Shown: positions 9,006 to 18,565, counted from the first letter of the stretch. The stretch: DNA of 64,000 nucleotides from Sporosarcina gallistercoris (GCF_014836415.1 NZ_JACSQY010000009.1:62001-126000), one strand, 5' to 3'. The notes: a model not told the origin generated them from the sequence alone. Numbers and translations: made by a program.

Positions 9006-9707
9006 CTAACTGCAAGCTTCTACAAACGCATTGAATAGCCGATTAGATGGTACGTCTCCTGCACAGGCTGTATTTTCCGGATGCCATTGAACACCTATTA
9101 CAAACTTATGCTTCTCACTCTCAATCGCTTCAATCACACCATCGCTCGCTGTACCGCCCACTGTAAAACCATCGCTGACATCTTTTACCGCTTGGTGGTG
9201 AAAGGAATTTACAAGGATGTTCGTTGTACCAAAAATTGTTGATATCTTGGAGTTCTCCACCAGCTCAACGCGATGTGACAAGTGATCCCTTCTCGCATTC
9301 TGAACATGCTGGAGGATGTCGCCATCCATTAGTGCGTGAATGTCTTGATACATGGTACCTCCTTGTGCGACATTCAAAACTTGGTGACCACGGCATATCC
9401 CTAAAACAGGTTTATCCGCTTGAAGGAAGGCTCGAACCAACTCCATCTCATTATCGTCTCTGCCCGGCGAAATCTCTCCAAGTTCTTTGATTGGTTCCTC
9501 ATCGTAAAATAATGGATTTATGTCAAATCCACCTGACAGCAAGAGACCGTCCAAGCGCTCTACCAGACTACCTACATCATTCTTTAATCCCATAGCAAGC
9601 AATAGTGGAATCCCGCCAGCCTCAGTTACGGATTGGACATACGAATGATTAAGTAAATATTGATATTCAAAATTATGATGGCATGTAATTCCTATTAAAG
9701 GCTTCAT
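9006..9707 (-). CDS. Peptidase C26 family gamma-glutamyl hydrolase (PuuD-like glutamine amidotransferase)
   Basis: The 233-residue protein is a class I glutamine-amidotransferase fold of the C26 type. It shows LIGITCHHN at the start, LLLSGGFDINP near residue 55-65, the nucleophile elbow GICRGHQVLNVAQGG near 105 (catalytic Cys), and GVQWHPEN near 210 (catalytic His). Relatives hydrolyse gamma-glutamyl bonds, for example in gamma-glutamyl-GABA or folate polyglutamate. It is the last gene of the operon with the dipeptide transporter and DppA, so a gamma-D/L-glutamyl peptide is a plausible substrate, but this is inference. GGGGATTTG precedes the ATG. Confidence 0.88.
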   Translation of the reverse strand: MKPLIGITCHHNFEYQYLLNHSYVQSVTEAGGIPLLLAMGLKNDVGSLVERLDGLLLSGGFDINPLFYDEEPIKELGEISPGRDDNEMELVRAFLQADKPVLGICRGHQVLNVAQGGTMYQDIHALMDGDILQHVQNARRDHLSHRVELVENSKISTIFGTTNILVNSFHHQAVKDVSDGFTVGGTASDGVIEAIESEKHKFVIGVQWHPENTACAGDVPSNRLFNAFVEACS

Positions 9708-9735
9708 TTACAAATCCCCTTCCCCTTCTGCTATT

Positions 9736-10554
9736 TCACTGAACTGAATTAGCAATCATTATGGCCCCCCGAATGAGGCGATAACAATGCAACCAATCGT
9801 CGTTTGTAAAACTTACCGTTAGTGGATTACTCCGTTCATATATAGGCACGATTTCAACCGCATCTGCATATCCGGTATTCAAAAATTCTATTTCGACTGC
9901 AAAGGGTCCATCCATCGCAAATGGAATTTGACCTCCAATATGTTCTAATGATCGCTTAGCTCCTTGCTGAATTCGCGCTTTGGCTTCCGAGGGGCTTAGA
10001 TTCAAGGCTGCTGTTCGCGAAATCGTTTCTTTTACAATGACCGTCTCAATTTCCGGAATGACGGCCTTGGCTTCCTCCGCCAGTAAATTACAGCCGGACA
10101 CAAAAACCGTTGGTACATCATAATAACCGGCGACTAAGGCATTTAGTCCGAATTCTCCCATCTCCACTGAATTGACCCGGATTGTTCGAATGACTTTGCC
10201 GCTAAAAGTATGATTCAGAATACCATTGCTTCCCGCTCTAGTATGATAGCCCACGAAAAGTGCGGCATCATAATCAGATGTGATACCTTCCATCATGGCA
10301 AGCTTTTTAGGCGATCCCATTAACAACCTTGCTTCACTATGTAACTGTTCAGGATAAATGTTGCGCATCGTTCCGTGTGAATCATTGACTACAATTTCAA
10401 CCGCTCCTGCTTCCAGAGCCCCGCGGATGCATGCATTCACTTCGTCGGTCATTAGTTTACGGGCGTAGTCGTGCTCTTTTCCATCGCGCAATGTATGCTC
10501 GGCATGCACGACTCCGGCCACTCCCTCAATATCTGCGGAAATGTAAATCTTCAT
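9736..10554 (-). CDS. dppA: M55 family D-aminopeptidase DppA
   Basis: The 272-residue protein matches the zinc-dependent D-aminopeptidase DppA. It starts MKIYISADIEGVAGVVH (metal-binding Asp and Glu in S-A-D-I-E-G), has EIVVNDSHGTMRNI near residue 53-68 (metal-binding Asp/His), FVGYHTRAG near 105, and a conserved NHTFSG. DppA in Bacillus subtilis is a self-compartmentalising decamer that cleaves D-amino-acid dipeptides such as D-Ala-D-Ala. Here it lies 13 bases after the regulator gene in the dipeptide transporter operon, as dppA does in B. subtilis, but at the distal end instead of first. The start is ATG with GGCGGTGG upstream. Confidence 0.93.
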   Translation of the reverse strand: MKIYISADIEGVAGVVHAEHTLRDGKEHDYARKLMTDEVNACIRGALEAGAVEIVVNDSHGTMRNIYPEQLHSEARLLMGSPKKLAMMEGITSDYDAALFVGYHTRAGSNGILNHTFSGKVIRTIRVNSVEMGEFGLNALVAGYYDVPTVFVSGCNLLAEEAKAVIPEIETVIVKETISRTAALNLSPSEAKARIQQGAKRSLEHIGGQIPFAMDGPFAVEIEFLNTGYADAVEIVPIYERSNPLTVSFTNDDWLHCYRLIRGAIMIANSVQ

Positions 10555-10567
10555 GATCCACCGCCTT

Positions 10568-11545
10568 TTATTCTGTTGTGCTCATGAAATACTCTAGAAA
10601 TGCTTCCCCTTTTTCTGAAATACGGGTTCCTCCGCGTCCTATCCGAGCATGGATCAGCTGTTCCTCTTGCATAATCTCAAGTCGTAAACGCAATTGCTGA
10701 TCAGATAATGTGATTCCTTTGGCAACCAGCCGTTCCTTGACCTTCGCTCTACCTAACAGCTCATACGATTCTTTCCCATCTTTATATATAGTCAGAATCA
10801 CCAAACTTTCATCTAGGAATCCATGGGTTTCAATTTTATTCTTAATCGCCTCAATGTCACTCGAGTTAAGTGTAAAGAAAGGTTCTTTTTGTTTTTCAAC
10901 AATTACTCTATGGTCATGTGCCGGTTCCGTCTCGTTCTCATTGGATGCTGACTTCTGTTTCATCGCCACGGTTACTTGTGATTTGAAGTACCGGTTCATC
11001 AGAACAATTTCAGACATAGAGGTGTTAAGCGCAGACTCAACGTGCTGGATTGTTAAAAAATCCAACGTACGTGGACCAATGTCAATTACATTCGTAAAAG
11101 CTGCCGGGACCAATTCCATCTCTCCAGGTGTGACAATCCAGTCAATGTCCGTAGGAACAGCATTCATCGGATCGTAGGTTCTATAGTGGTGTTCGTAATA
11201 GATTTTTTTTAAAGAGCTGGCTGTTTCAACTGCATGCTCGACCGTATCGTTGATAATCAGTATACGCTGGCCTTTAGAAAGCGATGATAGTTTTTCTGTT
11301 GCAGCAATGTTTACTTCTCGATTGGCTACTAGGACAAGACATGATGATGGAATGAAAGAAGCTGTTATCCCTCTCAGGACTTCCTTCGACAGCAGCACTA
11401 AATCTCCCTCAGCTACCGTTTCCATTGTAAGTTCCTGTAGTGTAATCGGATATAACTTCACTTGATCACCAAAAATATCAAATAGTTGATAGGCGACGAT
11501 GTTTAAATATTCTTTTTGAATCGAGATGATATGAAGTTTTTTCAT
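10568..11545 (-). CDS. Putative transcriptional regulator: receiver-like sensor domain plus C-terminal winged helix
   Basis: This is a 325-residue soluble protein. Residues 1-200 (MKKLHIISIQKEYLNIVAY, EGDLVLLSK, ILIINDTVEHAVETA, DWIVTPGEMELVPAAFTNVIDIGPR) resemble, from memory, the N-terminal sensor region found on some Firmicutes sigma-54 activators. There is no AAA+ ATPase domain here. After a variable linker (about 205-235) a C-terminal part (about 240-320, LRLRLEIMQEEQLIHARIGRGGTRISEKG) looks like a winged-helix DNA-binding domain. The start at 11545 lies one base after the stop of the upstream ATPase gene, implying translational coupling; a longer in-frame start would overlap that gene by about 100 bases. 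It probably senses a product of this operon and acts on it. No exact family name can be given. Confidence 0.6.
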   Translation of the reverse strand: MKKLHIISIQKEYLNIVAYQLFDIFGDQVKLYPITLQELTMETVAEGDLVLLSKEVLRGITASFIPSSCLVLVANREVNIAATEKLSSLSKGQRILIINDTVEHAVETASSLKKIYYEHHYRTYDPMNAVPTDIDWIVTPGEMELVPAAFTNVIDIGPRTLDFLTIQHVESALNTSMSEIVLMNRYFKSQVTVAMKQKSASNENETEPAHDHRVIVEKQKEPFFTLNSSDIEAIKNKIETHGFLDESLVILTIYKDGKESYELLGRAKVKERLVAKGITLSDQQLRLRLEIMQEEQLIHARIGRGGTRISEKGEAFLEYFMSTTE

Positions 11546-11546
11546 G

Positions 11547-12527
11547 TTAATTAATCTCAAGCTCCTCAGCATAGTGGCACGCCACGTAATGACCGGTTTC
11601 CAGTTCACGGAATTCCGGCACTTGAATTTTACACGTTTCTTGCGCAAATGGACAGCGCGTATGGAACGTGCATCCTGAAGGCGGGTTAGCCGGACTTGGA
11701 ATATCGCCTTTTAAAATGATCCGTTCACGCTTAACCGTAGGATCAGGTATCGGTACTGCGCTCAATAAGGCTTTCGTATAAGGATGCAACGGTCTTCCAA
11801 AAAGTTCGTCACGCGTAGCCAGTTCAACAAGTCTTCCTAAATACATCACTCCCACCCGATCGGAAATGTGCTCAACAACACTTAAATCGTGGGCAATGAA
11901 GACATACGTCAAACCGAATTCCTCTTGCAGATCCTTCAGCAAATTCAACACTTGCGATTGAATTGACACATCCAATGCGGAAACAGGTTCGTCAGCAATA
12001 ATGAGTTTCGGATTCACTGCAAGTGCTCTTGCTATCCCGATGCGTTGGCGCTGTCCTCCACTGAATTCATGAGGATACCGGTCAGCATGGTATTTATTGA
12101 GCCCCACCACTTCAAGAAGTTCCGTTACCCGCTGACTGCGGTTCGACTTATTTACATTGTGCACAATGAGAGGCTCTTCCAAGGTCTCTTTAATCGTTAA
12201 CCTCGGATTCAGAGAAGCATATGGATCTTGAAACACCATCTGAAATTCTTTTCGCAGCGGACGGATCTGATCGTCCGTCATATCAGTGATGTCTTGCCCT
12301 TCAAAAATCACTTTCCCTTCAGTTATATCGAGTAATTTCATAATCATTCTGCCTGTTGTAGACTTTCCGCATCCGCTTTCCCCAACAATACTTAGTGTTT
12401 CACCTTTGTTCACTGTAAACGAAACACCGTCTACCGCTTTGACGAATTCCTTCTTTTTACTGAACAGTTTAGAAGGTAGAGGGAAATACTTTTTAATGTT
12501 TTGAACTTCCAACAAAGTTTGGTTCAT
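11547..12527 (-). CDS. Dipeptide/oligopeptide ABC transporter ATP-binding protein (DppF/OppF type)
   Basis: This is a 326-residue ATPase subunit. It contains Walker A (GESGCGKST) near residue 49-57, Q-loop, the signature [15 protein letters not shown], Walker B (LIIADEP) and the His switch (FIAHDLSVVEH). The C-terminal oligopeptide-transporter extension carries the Cys-rich GCTFHTRCPFAQETC, which in relatives holds an Fe-S cluster or metal. I set the start at the ATG with AGGAGGT eight bases upstream (12527) rather than an in-frame start 18 bases earlier. The start overlaps the 3' end of the DppD-type gene by 35 bases. It pairs with that subunit to power dipeptide import. Confidence 0.94.
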   Translation of the reverse strand: MNQTLLEVQNIKKYFPLPSKLFSKKKEFVKAVDGVSFTVNKGETLSIVGESGCGKSTTGRMIMKLLDITEGKVIFEGQDITDMTDDQIRPLRKEFQMVFQDPYASLNPRLTIKETLEEPLIVHNVNKSNRSQRVTELLEVVGLNKYHADRYPHEFSGGQRQRIGIARALAVNPKLIIADEPVSALDVSIQSQVLNLLKDLQEEFGLTYVFIAHDLSVVEHISDRVGVMYLGRLVELATRDELFGRPLHPYTKALLSAVPIPDPTVKRERIILKGDIPSPANPPSGCTFHTRCPFAQETCKIQVPEFRELETGHYVACHYAEELEIN

Positions 12528-13506
12528 CTGTCGGCACCTCCTCATGCAGCCAGCAGCGTACGGAATGATTATCGGTTAACTTATCAAATGCAGGTTCCTT
12601 TTCCCAACAGATATCCATTGCGTGAGGACATCTGGGTGCAAACTTGCAGCCCATCGGCATATGCGCAGGAATCGGTACATTTCCTGGAATCGATGAAAGC
12701 CGATCGACTCGGTCTCCGATTTTAGGAATGGATTCCAGTAGACCTTGGGTGTAAGGATGTTTAGGATTAGTGAAAATAGATACAACGTCGCTTTCTTCTA
12801 CTGCTCTGCCTCCATACATGACCACAACGCGGTCACACATTTCTGCCACCACACCCAGGTCATGGGTAATCAGCAATATCGCTGTGTCCGTCGTAGTTGT
12901 CAAACTTTTCATCAGTTCAAGAATCTGAGCCTGAATCGTTACATCTAAAGCTGTCGTCGGTTCATCTGCAATGAGTACTTTCGGATTACACGCCATCGCC
13001 ATGGCGATCATCACGCGCTGTCTCATTCCTCCGGAAAGCTGATGAGGAAATTCAAAAACGATCTTTTCCGGTCTTGAAATCCCGACTGCATTCAACATTT
13101 GAATGGAACGTTCACGTGCCGCCTTTTTCGAGACCTTCATATGCAAAATGATCGATTCTTCCAATTGCCGTCCGATTTTATAGACAGGGTTCAGTGATGT
13201 CATCGGCTCCTGAAAAATCATTGCGATTTCGTTGCCGCGGATCTTCCTCATTTCACGTTCGCTGATCTTGGTCAAATCCCTGCCCTCATATAGAATTTCA
13301 CCGCCTGCAATTTCCCCTGGCGTGTCTTTCAACAGTCTCATGATGGATAGTGAGGTCACACTCTTTCCGCTACCGGATTCCCCAACAATACCTAATGTCT
13401 CGCCTTTTCCTACTTCAAACGATACGCCGTCCACTGCTTTGACAACCCCGGAATCGCTAGTGAAGTGTGTCTGTAAATTTCTCACCTGAAGAATCTTCTC
13501 TTCCAT
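12493..13506 (-). CDS. Dipeptide/oligopeptide ABC transporter ATP-binding protein (DppD/OppD type)
   Basis: This is a 337-residue ATPase subunit. It has Walker A (GESGSGKS) near residue 42-49, the signature [14 protein letters not shown], Walker B ([11 protein letters not shown]) and [13 protein letters not shown]. The C-terminal oligopeptide extension carries GCKFAPRCPHAMDIC. SGGMRQRV distinguishes the OppD/DppD branch from the OppF/DppF branch. The chosen ATG at 13506 has AAGGAGGAG at optimal distance; the upstream in-frame extension MWKEEHR lacks a site. It follows the DppC permease gene by 26 bases. Confidence 0.94.
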   Translation of the reverse strand: MEEKILQVRNLQTHFTSDSGVVKAVDGVSFEVGKGETLGIVGESGSGKSVTSLSIMRLLKDTPGEIAGGEILYEGRDLTKISEREMRKIRGNEIAMIFQEPMTSLNPVYKIGRQLEESIILHMKVSKKAARERSIQMLNAVGISRPEKIVFEFPHQLSGGMRQRVMIAMAMACNPKVLIADEPTTALDVTIQAQILELMKSLTTTTDTAILLITHDLGVVAEMCDRVVVMYGGRAVEESDVVSIFTNPKHPYTQGLLESIPKIGDRVDRLSSIPGNVPIPAHMPMGCKFAPRCPHAMDICWEKEPAFDKLTDNHSVRCWLHEEVPTDEPNFVGSSKH

Positions 13507-13532
13507 TCTGTGCTCCTCCTTCCACAAAACAA

Positions 13533-14438
13533 TTACTCTTTAATCTTCGGATCAAGTGCGTCTCTCAGTCCATCTCCGAGTAAGTTGAATGCTAGTACTG
13601 TTACAAAAATCGCAATCCCCGGAAATATCGTTACGTGGGGAGCAATATTCAAATAATCACGACCGCCACTCAACATCGCTCCCCATTCCGGAGATGGTGG
13701 CTGTGCACCAAGTCCGAGGAAACTCAAACTTGCAGCTGTTAAAATGGCTGAACCGATCCGCATTGTGAAATAGACGATGATACTGGAAACCGTCCCAGGG
13801 AAAATGTGCTTCCAAATGATACGTCTCGGTCTTGTGCCGATGGATTTTGTTGCTTCAATATAGAGGGTGGACTTTACCGCAAGTGTGGAACTCCTTACAA
13901 TTCGCGCAAACATCGGAACACTGAAAATCGCCACTGCAATAATGACGTTTCCTAGCCCTGGCCCGAGAATAGCGATAATCCCGATCGCCAGCAAAATCCC
14001 GGGAAATGCAAGCAGTACATCACAAATCCGCATAATAATGGAATCGATTCTTTTGCCATAGTACCCTGCAACGATCCCGAGGAACGTTCCTCCGATTGCT
14101 CCAAGTAAAACGGATGTCAATCCTACATAGAGAGATATCTGCGTTCCAGCGAGCACCCTGCTAAAGATATCCCGGCCATAGGCATCTGTTCCTGCCCAGT
14201 GCTGTGCTGACGGACCGGATAACACATTTTCATAATCAGGTTCCGTAATATCATATGGAGTGATAAAAGGTCCTATAAATGCCAGCAAAATGAGTGCCGC
14301 GACAAAGAAAAATGCGACCAATGCGAGTTTTTGCTTTTTGAACTTTCTCCAAAACTCGGAAAATGGCGTTTTGGATGGGAAGTTTTCTAAAGTCTGTTGA
14401 TAGTAGGCTTCTTTATTTGATAACTTGATTTCTACCAC
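13533..14438 (-). CDS. Dipeptide ABC transporter permease (DppC type)
   Basis: This is a 301-residue permease with an N-terminal helix near 38-60 and the OppC/DppC opening [15 protein letters not shown] periplasmic-side loop holds [15 protein letters not shown], followed by five further membrane helices with the EAA loop ([20 protein letters not shown]). It ends [18 protein letters not shown], typical of the family. The start codon is GTG, with AGGAGGG eight bases upstream. It lies 11 bases after the DppB-type gene and forms the heterodimeric membrane channel with it. Confidence 0.93.
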   Translation of the reverse strand: MVEIKLSNKEAYYQQTLENFPSKTPFSEFWRKFKKQKLALVAFFFVAALILLAFIGPFITPYDITEPDYENVLSGPSAQHWAGTDAYGRDIFSRVLAGTQISLYVGLTSVLLGAIGGTFLGIVAGYYGKRIDSIIMRICDVLLAFPGILLAIGIIAILGPGLGNVIIAVAIFSVPMFARIVRSSTLAVKSTLYIEATKSIGTRPRRIIWKHIFPGTVSSIIVYFTMRIGSAILTAASLSFLGLGAQPPSPEWGAMLSGGRDYLNIAPHVTIFPGIAIFVTVLAFNLLGDGLRDALDPKIKE

Positions 14439-14449
14439 AAAGTACCCTC

Positions 14450-15370
14450 CTATTCATAACGAATTTGCGGATTCAAGATTCCATAGAGTAAGTCAACAAC
14501 TAAGTTAATGAGGATGAATTCCAGTGCGAAAATAAGCATCTCAGCTTGAATGACCGGATAGTCCCGATACGCGACCGAATCGATTAATAGCTTGCCTAAT
14601 CCGGGCCAACTAAAAACGGATTCAATGACGACAGATCCGCCTAGTAGAAATCCGAACTGCAGGCCTGTCATTGTTACGACCGGAATCATTGCGTTCCGCA
14701 ACCCATGTCCCCATGTAATTCTTCGTTCGTTCAACCCTTTAGAGCGACCCGTTCGGATATAGTCCTCCTTCAATACGTCCATCAGAGAAGATCTAGTGAA
14801 ACGGGCAACAACAGCTGCCACTCCTGTCCCTAATGTGAAAGCAGGCAAGATATAGCTTTTCCAAGATTCCATACCGCCGCTCGGCAGCCACCCCAATGTC
14901 ACCGCAAACAGTTGTATGAGCATTAGCCCTAGCCAGAAAGAGGGGAGAGACAGTCCTGAAACGGCTCCGAACATCCCTAAATAATCTTGCCATTTATTCC
15001 TTTTTGTCGCAGATACCACTCCGATTATCAACCCGGCGACTACCGCCCAGGACATACTCCATACTGTTAGCCAGAACGTCGGCATGAAGCGTTCCCCAAT
15101 CTCGTAACTAACATCCCGATTGGTCTTCAACGACTTCCCAAAATCCCCTTGAAACAGATTTTTCATGTACGTAATGTATTGTTCCGTAATTGGTTTATCG
15201 AGACCTAGTTCTTTACGGACAAGTTCCACATCCTCAATAGTGGCGTCTTCACCCGCCACAAGTCTTGCAGGATCGCCAGGTATCATATGTACAAAAAGAA
15301 AAATGAAAATCGAAACCAATATGAGAATCGGTATAATCTGCAGTAATCGTTTTCCGAGAAATCGTAACAT
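14450..15370 (-). CDS. Dipeptide ABC transporter permease (DppB type)
   Basis: This is a 306-residue permease. It shows the N-terminal helix plus [17 protein letters not shown] typical of OppB/DppB, six predicted membrane helices and the EAA motif ([26 protein letters not shown]). The end [14 protein letters not shown] is also characteristic. It follows the substrate-binding lipoprotein gene, separated by a hairpin that could lower permease expression relative to the binding protein. AGAGGGGGC precedes the ATG. Confidence 0.93.
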   Translation of the reverse strand: MLRFLGKRLLQIIPILILVSIFIFLFVHMIPGDPARLVAGEDATIEDVELVRKELGLDKPITEQYITYMKNLFQGDFGKSLKTNRDVSYEIGERFMPTFWLTVWSMSWAVVAGLIIGVVSATKRNKWQDYLGMFGAVSGLSLPSFWLGLMLIQLFAVTLGWLPSGGMESWKSYILPAFTLGTGVAAVVARFTRSSLMDVLKEDYIRTGRSKGLNERRITWGHGLRNAMIPVVTMTGLQFGFLLGGSVVIESVFSWPGLGKLLIDSVAYRDYPVIQAEMLIFALEFILINLVVDLLYGILNPQIRYE

Positions 15371-15395
15371 TCATAAGCCCCCTCTTTAGATAAAG

Positions 15396-15420
15396 AAGAG
15401 GCGCTCAATCAAGCGCCCCT
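15396..15420 (-). terminator. Intra-operon hairpin between binding protein and permease genes
   Basis: In the minus direction GGCGCT, a six-base loop and AGCGCC (extendable to nine pairs with one G-U) precede TCTTCTTT. The weak U-tract suggests partial termination or a 3' processing/stability element, as often seen after solute-binding-protein genes. Confidence 0.5.
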
Positions 15421-15431
15421 GTATCCATCTC

Positions 15432-17027
15432 TTACTCGATTTCAGCTTCAGAAACACTTAGCGAACCGTCAGGCAATAAATAAACACCTTTTAGATAGTT
15501 TTTCTTTCCAGCCAACGTGTTGTCCGCAGATAAGAACACCCACGGCGCGTCATCCCAGAGTACTTTCTGAACATCTGCATATGCTTGTGCACGTTTGCCT
15601 TCGTCCGCAGTTTGTAACCCTGCACTGATCAATTTGTTAGCTTCATCATTATCATAGTAAGACACGTTATAAGATTTTGGAGGGAAGGCCTCTGCACCAC
15701 CAAGCAATGGGCGAATTCCCCAGTCCGCATCTCCAGTGGATGGTGACCATCCGCCATAATACAGCTCGAGTTCAGCGTCTTCAACATTTTGCACTGACCA
15801 GATTTTATCGGACAATGTACCTGATTCCATGGGCACCACTTCAACTTCAATCCCTACCGCTGCTAGCTGTTGTTGCAAGAATTCCATTGCTTTCACTGTG
15901 CTTGAGCTATTACCGCCCCACAGTTTCGCTTTCAATCCTTCTTTAACTCCAGCTTCTTTCAATAGATCTTTCGCTTTTTCAAGGTTGAATTCATAAAGCT
16001 CTTGCTGAGAGTAGAACTGGACGTCCGGTGCAATGACCGAATCCAGTTTTTCTCCTTGCCCGTTCATCACGACCTTGATGAACGCATCTTTATTGATCGC
16101 ATAATTCAAAGCTTGACGCACTTTCACATCATCATAAGGCTTTTTCATTGTGTTCATCGCCATATAGCGAACGACAATGGATGGTTTGCTGTCTACTTCA
16201 ATACCATTCTTTCCATCTACTCCTTCCACTTGTTCTGTCGGAACTGGGTAGATGAAGTCCGCTTCACCAGTTTGAAGCATCGCAATACGCGATCCATTTT
16301 CTGAAACCGGTTTAAATGTAATAGAATCCACTTTCGGGAATCCTTCGTTCCAGTACTCATCGTTCTTTACAATTTTCAATCCTTCACTAGGTTTCCACTC
16401 AACAAACTTGAATGGTCCTGTACCGACAGGATTCTTACCGACTTCGTCACCGAACTCTTCAAGCGCTTTAGGACTATGGATAAGAGCTGCAGGGTGTGCG
16501 AATGTATTGATCATCGCCCCGAATGGTTCAGATAACGTGAATTTCACTTCGTAATCACTAAGTACTTCCGTCGATTTGATCAATGAGAAAAGACTGTGAC
16601 GCTTTAAGCCGCTCTCCGGATCAGCTAACCGATCGAAGTTCACTTTAACAGCCTCTGCATTGAACGGAGTGCCATCGTGGAACTTCACATTTTCACGGAG
16701 CTTAAACGTGAACTCGGTTGCTTCCTCATTAGCCTCATATTCTTCAGCAAGTAATGGAACCACATTCATCTTCTCATCAAAGCCTAGAAGACCTTCCATC
16801 ATTGTTTTTTCGGCAGAATTGGAAAGTGTATCATTCGTATCATGTGGATCGAGAGTGGTAAAGTTGTCCGCAACCGCAATCACTAAGTCTTTACCTTCTT
16901 TAGTAGCTTTTTTTCCGTCGCCTTCTTTTTCAGCAGCTCCTTCTTTAGATCCAGAGTCGCTGCATCCCGCTAACACAAGCAACAAGACTAATACAAATGC
17001 TGAAAGCCAACCATAGGTCTTCTTCAT
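15432..17027 (-). CDS. Dipeptide ABC transporter substrate-binding lipoprotein (family 5)
   Basis: This is a 531-residue extracellular solute-binding protein. Residues 1-22 form a lipoprotein signal with lipobox LAGC, followed by a charged low-complexity linker. The family 5 core shows LDPHDTNDTLS, LLAEEYEANEEATEFTFKLRENVKFHDGTPF near residue 90-125, NPVGTGPFKF near 195 and VRQALNYAINKDAF near 305. It should deliver dipeptides to the adjacent permease. AAAGGGGAG precedes the ATG. It is the second gene of the operon, 28 bases after the asparaginase gene. Confidence 0.94.
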   Translation of the reverse strand: MKKTYGWLSAFVLVLLLVLAGCSDSGSKEGAAEKEGDGKKATKEGKDLVIAVADNFTTLDPHDTNDTLSNSAEKTMMEGLLGFDEKMNVVPLLAEEYEANEEATEFTFKLRENVKFHDGTPFNAEAVKVNFDRLADPESGLKRHSLFSLIKSTEVLSDYEVKFTLSEPFGAMINTFAHPAALIHSPKALEEFGDEVGKNPVGTGPFKFVEWKPSEGLKIVKNDEYWNEGFPKVDSITFKPVSENGSRIAMLQTGEADFIYPVPTEQVEGVDGKNGIEVDSKPSIVVRYMAMNTMKKPYDDVKVRQALNYAINKDAFIKVVMNGQGEKLDSVIAPDVQFYSQQELYEFNLEKAKDLLKEAGVKEGLKAKLWGGNSSSTVKAMEFLQQQLAAVGIEVEVVPMESGTLSDKIWSVQNVEDAELELYYGGWSPSTGDADWGIRPLLGGAEAFPPKSYNVSYYDNDEANKLISAGLQTADEGKRAQAYADVQKVLWDDAPWVFLSADNTLAGKKNYLKGVYLLPDGSLSVSEAEIE

Positions 17028-17055
17028 CTTCTTCTCCCCTTTTTGTTAGACTCGT

Positions 17056-18081
17056 TTATGATAAAATGCAAGACGCACTTTTCATCGAAAATACAGGTTT
17101 CAAGTGACCGATTATTTCATCGCGCGCATTTTTCAAAGCAGGCTCATGATAGGAAGATAACTGTTCCAATTGATCACCTGTTAGCAACTCCAATTGCTTA
17201 AGGACTTCTACAGCTGCCGGATAGACCGCTCTACCATTCCCATCTTCTATCTTTACCGCGATTCCTAATCCAGTTTCAAGGTCGCCGATACAATACACAC
17301 CTTCCGCTCCCGCTTTCCCAAACATCCGACCTGCCATGACTTTCATGAAGTCGGTACAGAAACGATCCGTACCACCCACCATTTCAGGTTCAGCCATCAT
17401 AGATGAAGTCACCGTTTCAATCGCCTGTTTCCTCTTTTCAGGAAAGCTTCCGGGCTTTGACATTTTTGCAAAGCTAAGTGCCAACCGGTCAAGCGGAATT
17501 CCGTGAACAGGAACCCCACATCCGTCAATGCCTATTTCAATCTCATCAATAGGAACTTCTGACAAATCACTGATCACTTCAAGAATACGTTGCTGTACAG
17601 GGTGGTCAATTTGGTAATAGTCATCTGTCGACTCATTCATATGCTTGGCAGTTGTCAGCATCCCACTATGTTTACCTGAGCAGTTATTGTAGACAGGAGT
17701 AATCGGCGTATCCGTTTTAATAACATTTTCATATGCAGCAGTCCATCTAGGTGGATGTGTGCCACACTTCAGATCGTCTACTTCGAGTTCCAGACGATGC
17801 AGAATATCTTTCACTCTGATCGTATGTTGGTCTTCCCCATTGTGAGAAGCGCATGCAAGTGAAATATCGGCAGCTTGCATTTTATAGTGTTCTGCAGCTC
17901 CGGTTTCAATGATAGGAATGGCTTGAAGCGGTTTCATGGAAGATCGTGCAAAAGTATGGCGTTTTGGATCTCCGCAACTGTAGAGCAACCTCCCTTTCGA
18001 ATCCACTACTGCAATATGTCCGGTATGGCCGCTCTCTACGTACCCACCCCGTACCACGTCTACTAATCTTTCAGCTGGCAC
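17056..18081 (-). CDS. L-asparaginase II family protein
   Basis: This is a 341-residue protein of the asparaginase II family (the Rhizobium etli type, unrelated in sequence to E. coli AnsA/AnsB). It shows DVVRGGYVESGHTGHIAVVD, FARSSMKPLQAIPIIETGA near residue 43-61 (conserved S-S-M-K catalytic region), LACASHNGEDQH near 75, NNCSGKHSGML near 132, and GIDGCGVPVHGIPL near 165. It should hydrolyse L-asparagine to aspartate and ammonia. The start codon is GTG with AGGAG nine bases upstream. It heads the transporter operon, suggesting that the imported peptides or their products include asparagine or a related amide. Confidence 0.9.
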   Translation of the reverse strand: MPAERLVDVVRGGYVESGHTGHIAVVDSKGRLLYSCGDPKRHTFARSSMKPLQAIPIIETGAAEHYKMQAADISLACASHNGEDQHTIRVKDILHRLELEVDDLKCGTHPPRWTAAYENVIKTDTPITPVYNNCSGKHSGMLTTAKHMNESTDDYYQIDHPVQQRILEVISDLSEVPIDEIEIGIDGCGVPVHGIPLDRLALSFAKMSKPGSFPEKRKQAIETVTSSMMAEPEMVGGTDRFCTDFMKVMAGRMFGKAGAEGVYCIGDLETGLGIAVKIEDGNGRAVYPAAVEVLKQLELLTGDQLEQLSSYHEPALKNARDEIIGHLKPVFSMKSASCILS

Positions 18082-18252
18082 ACGATCACTCTCCTACTAT
18101 TCAATATTTTCTAATACTTTACATCATGTTACATCACATTACAACACTAATTCTGATTTTCTTAAAAATATTGTTAACTAAATGTTTTAATACGTTCTTT
18201 TAGGTTGAATTTTTAAAAGTTAATCATTTCTTTAAGTAAAGATTCTGAACGT

Positions 18253-18294
18253 AAAAATAGCTGGATACAGGTGAAAAACCTGCAGCCAGCTATT
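18253..18294 (-). terminator. Rho-independent terminator after the PepSY gene
   Basis: The 9-bp arms AATAGCTGG and CCAGCTATT enclose a second GCAGGT/ACCTG stem and are followed by a T-run in the minus direction. Confidence 0.85.
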
Positions 18295-18307
18295 CTCCTA
18301 CTTTTTA

Positions 18308-18565
18308 TCAATCCAGCTTCACTCTCAACACATTCCCCGTATTCGCATCCACTTTCACTTCGTACTTCTGTCCATCGTGAGTGCGGATTTCGATTTCATA
18401 AATGACGGTTCCCTGATCGTATTCCAATTCCGCTTTCACCACATGCCCCGGCACTTGTTGCAAGGCAACCATCATGGCTTCCTCGATGGAAATTAGACGA
18501 TATTGAGGATTTTGCCAATGATTTGCCCAATGGGGATTCGGTTCCACCCAATTCTGATTCGTCAA
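18308..18565 (-). CDS. PepSY domain protein
   Basis: This 85-residue soluble protein is essentially one PepSY domain. It has an early aromatic segment (PHWANHWQNPQYR), then ISIEEAMMVALQQVPGHVVKAELEY and the closing VDANTGNVLRVKLD, the classic PepSY end. PepSY modules often inhibit proteases or occur in cell-envelope proteins. No signal peptide is visible, which is unusual for the family. The start is TTG with GGAGGAG at good distance; the apparent ATG between them reads into a stop after two codons. Confidence 0.85.
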   Translation of the reverse strand: MTNQNWVEPNPHWANHWQNPQYRLISIEEAMMVALQQVPGHVVKAELEYDQGTVIYEIEIRTHDGQKYEVKVDANTGNVLRVKLD

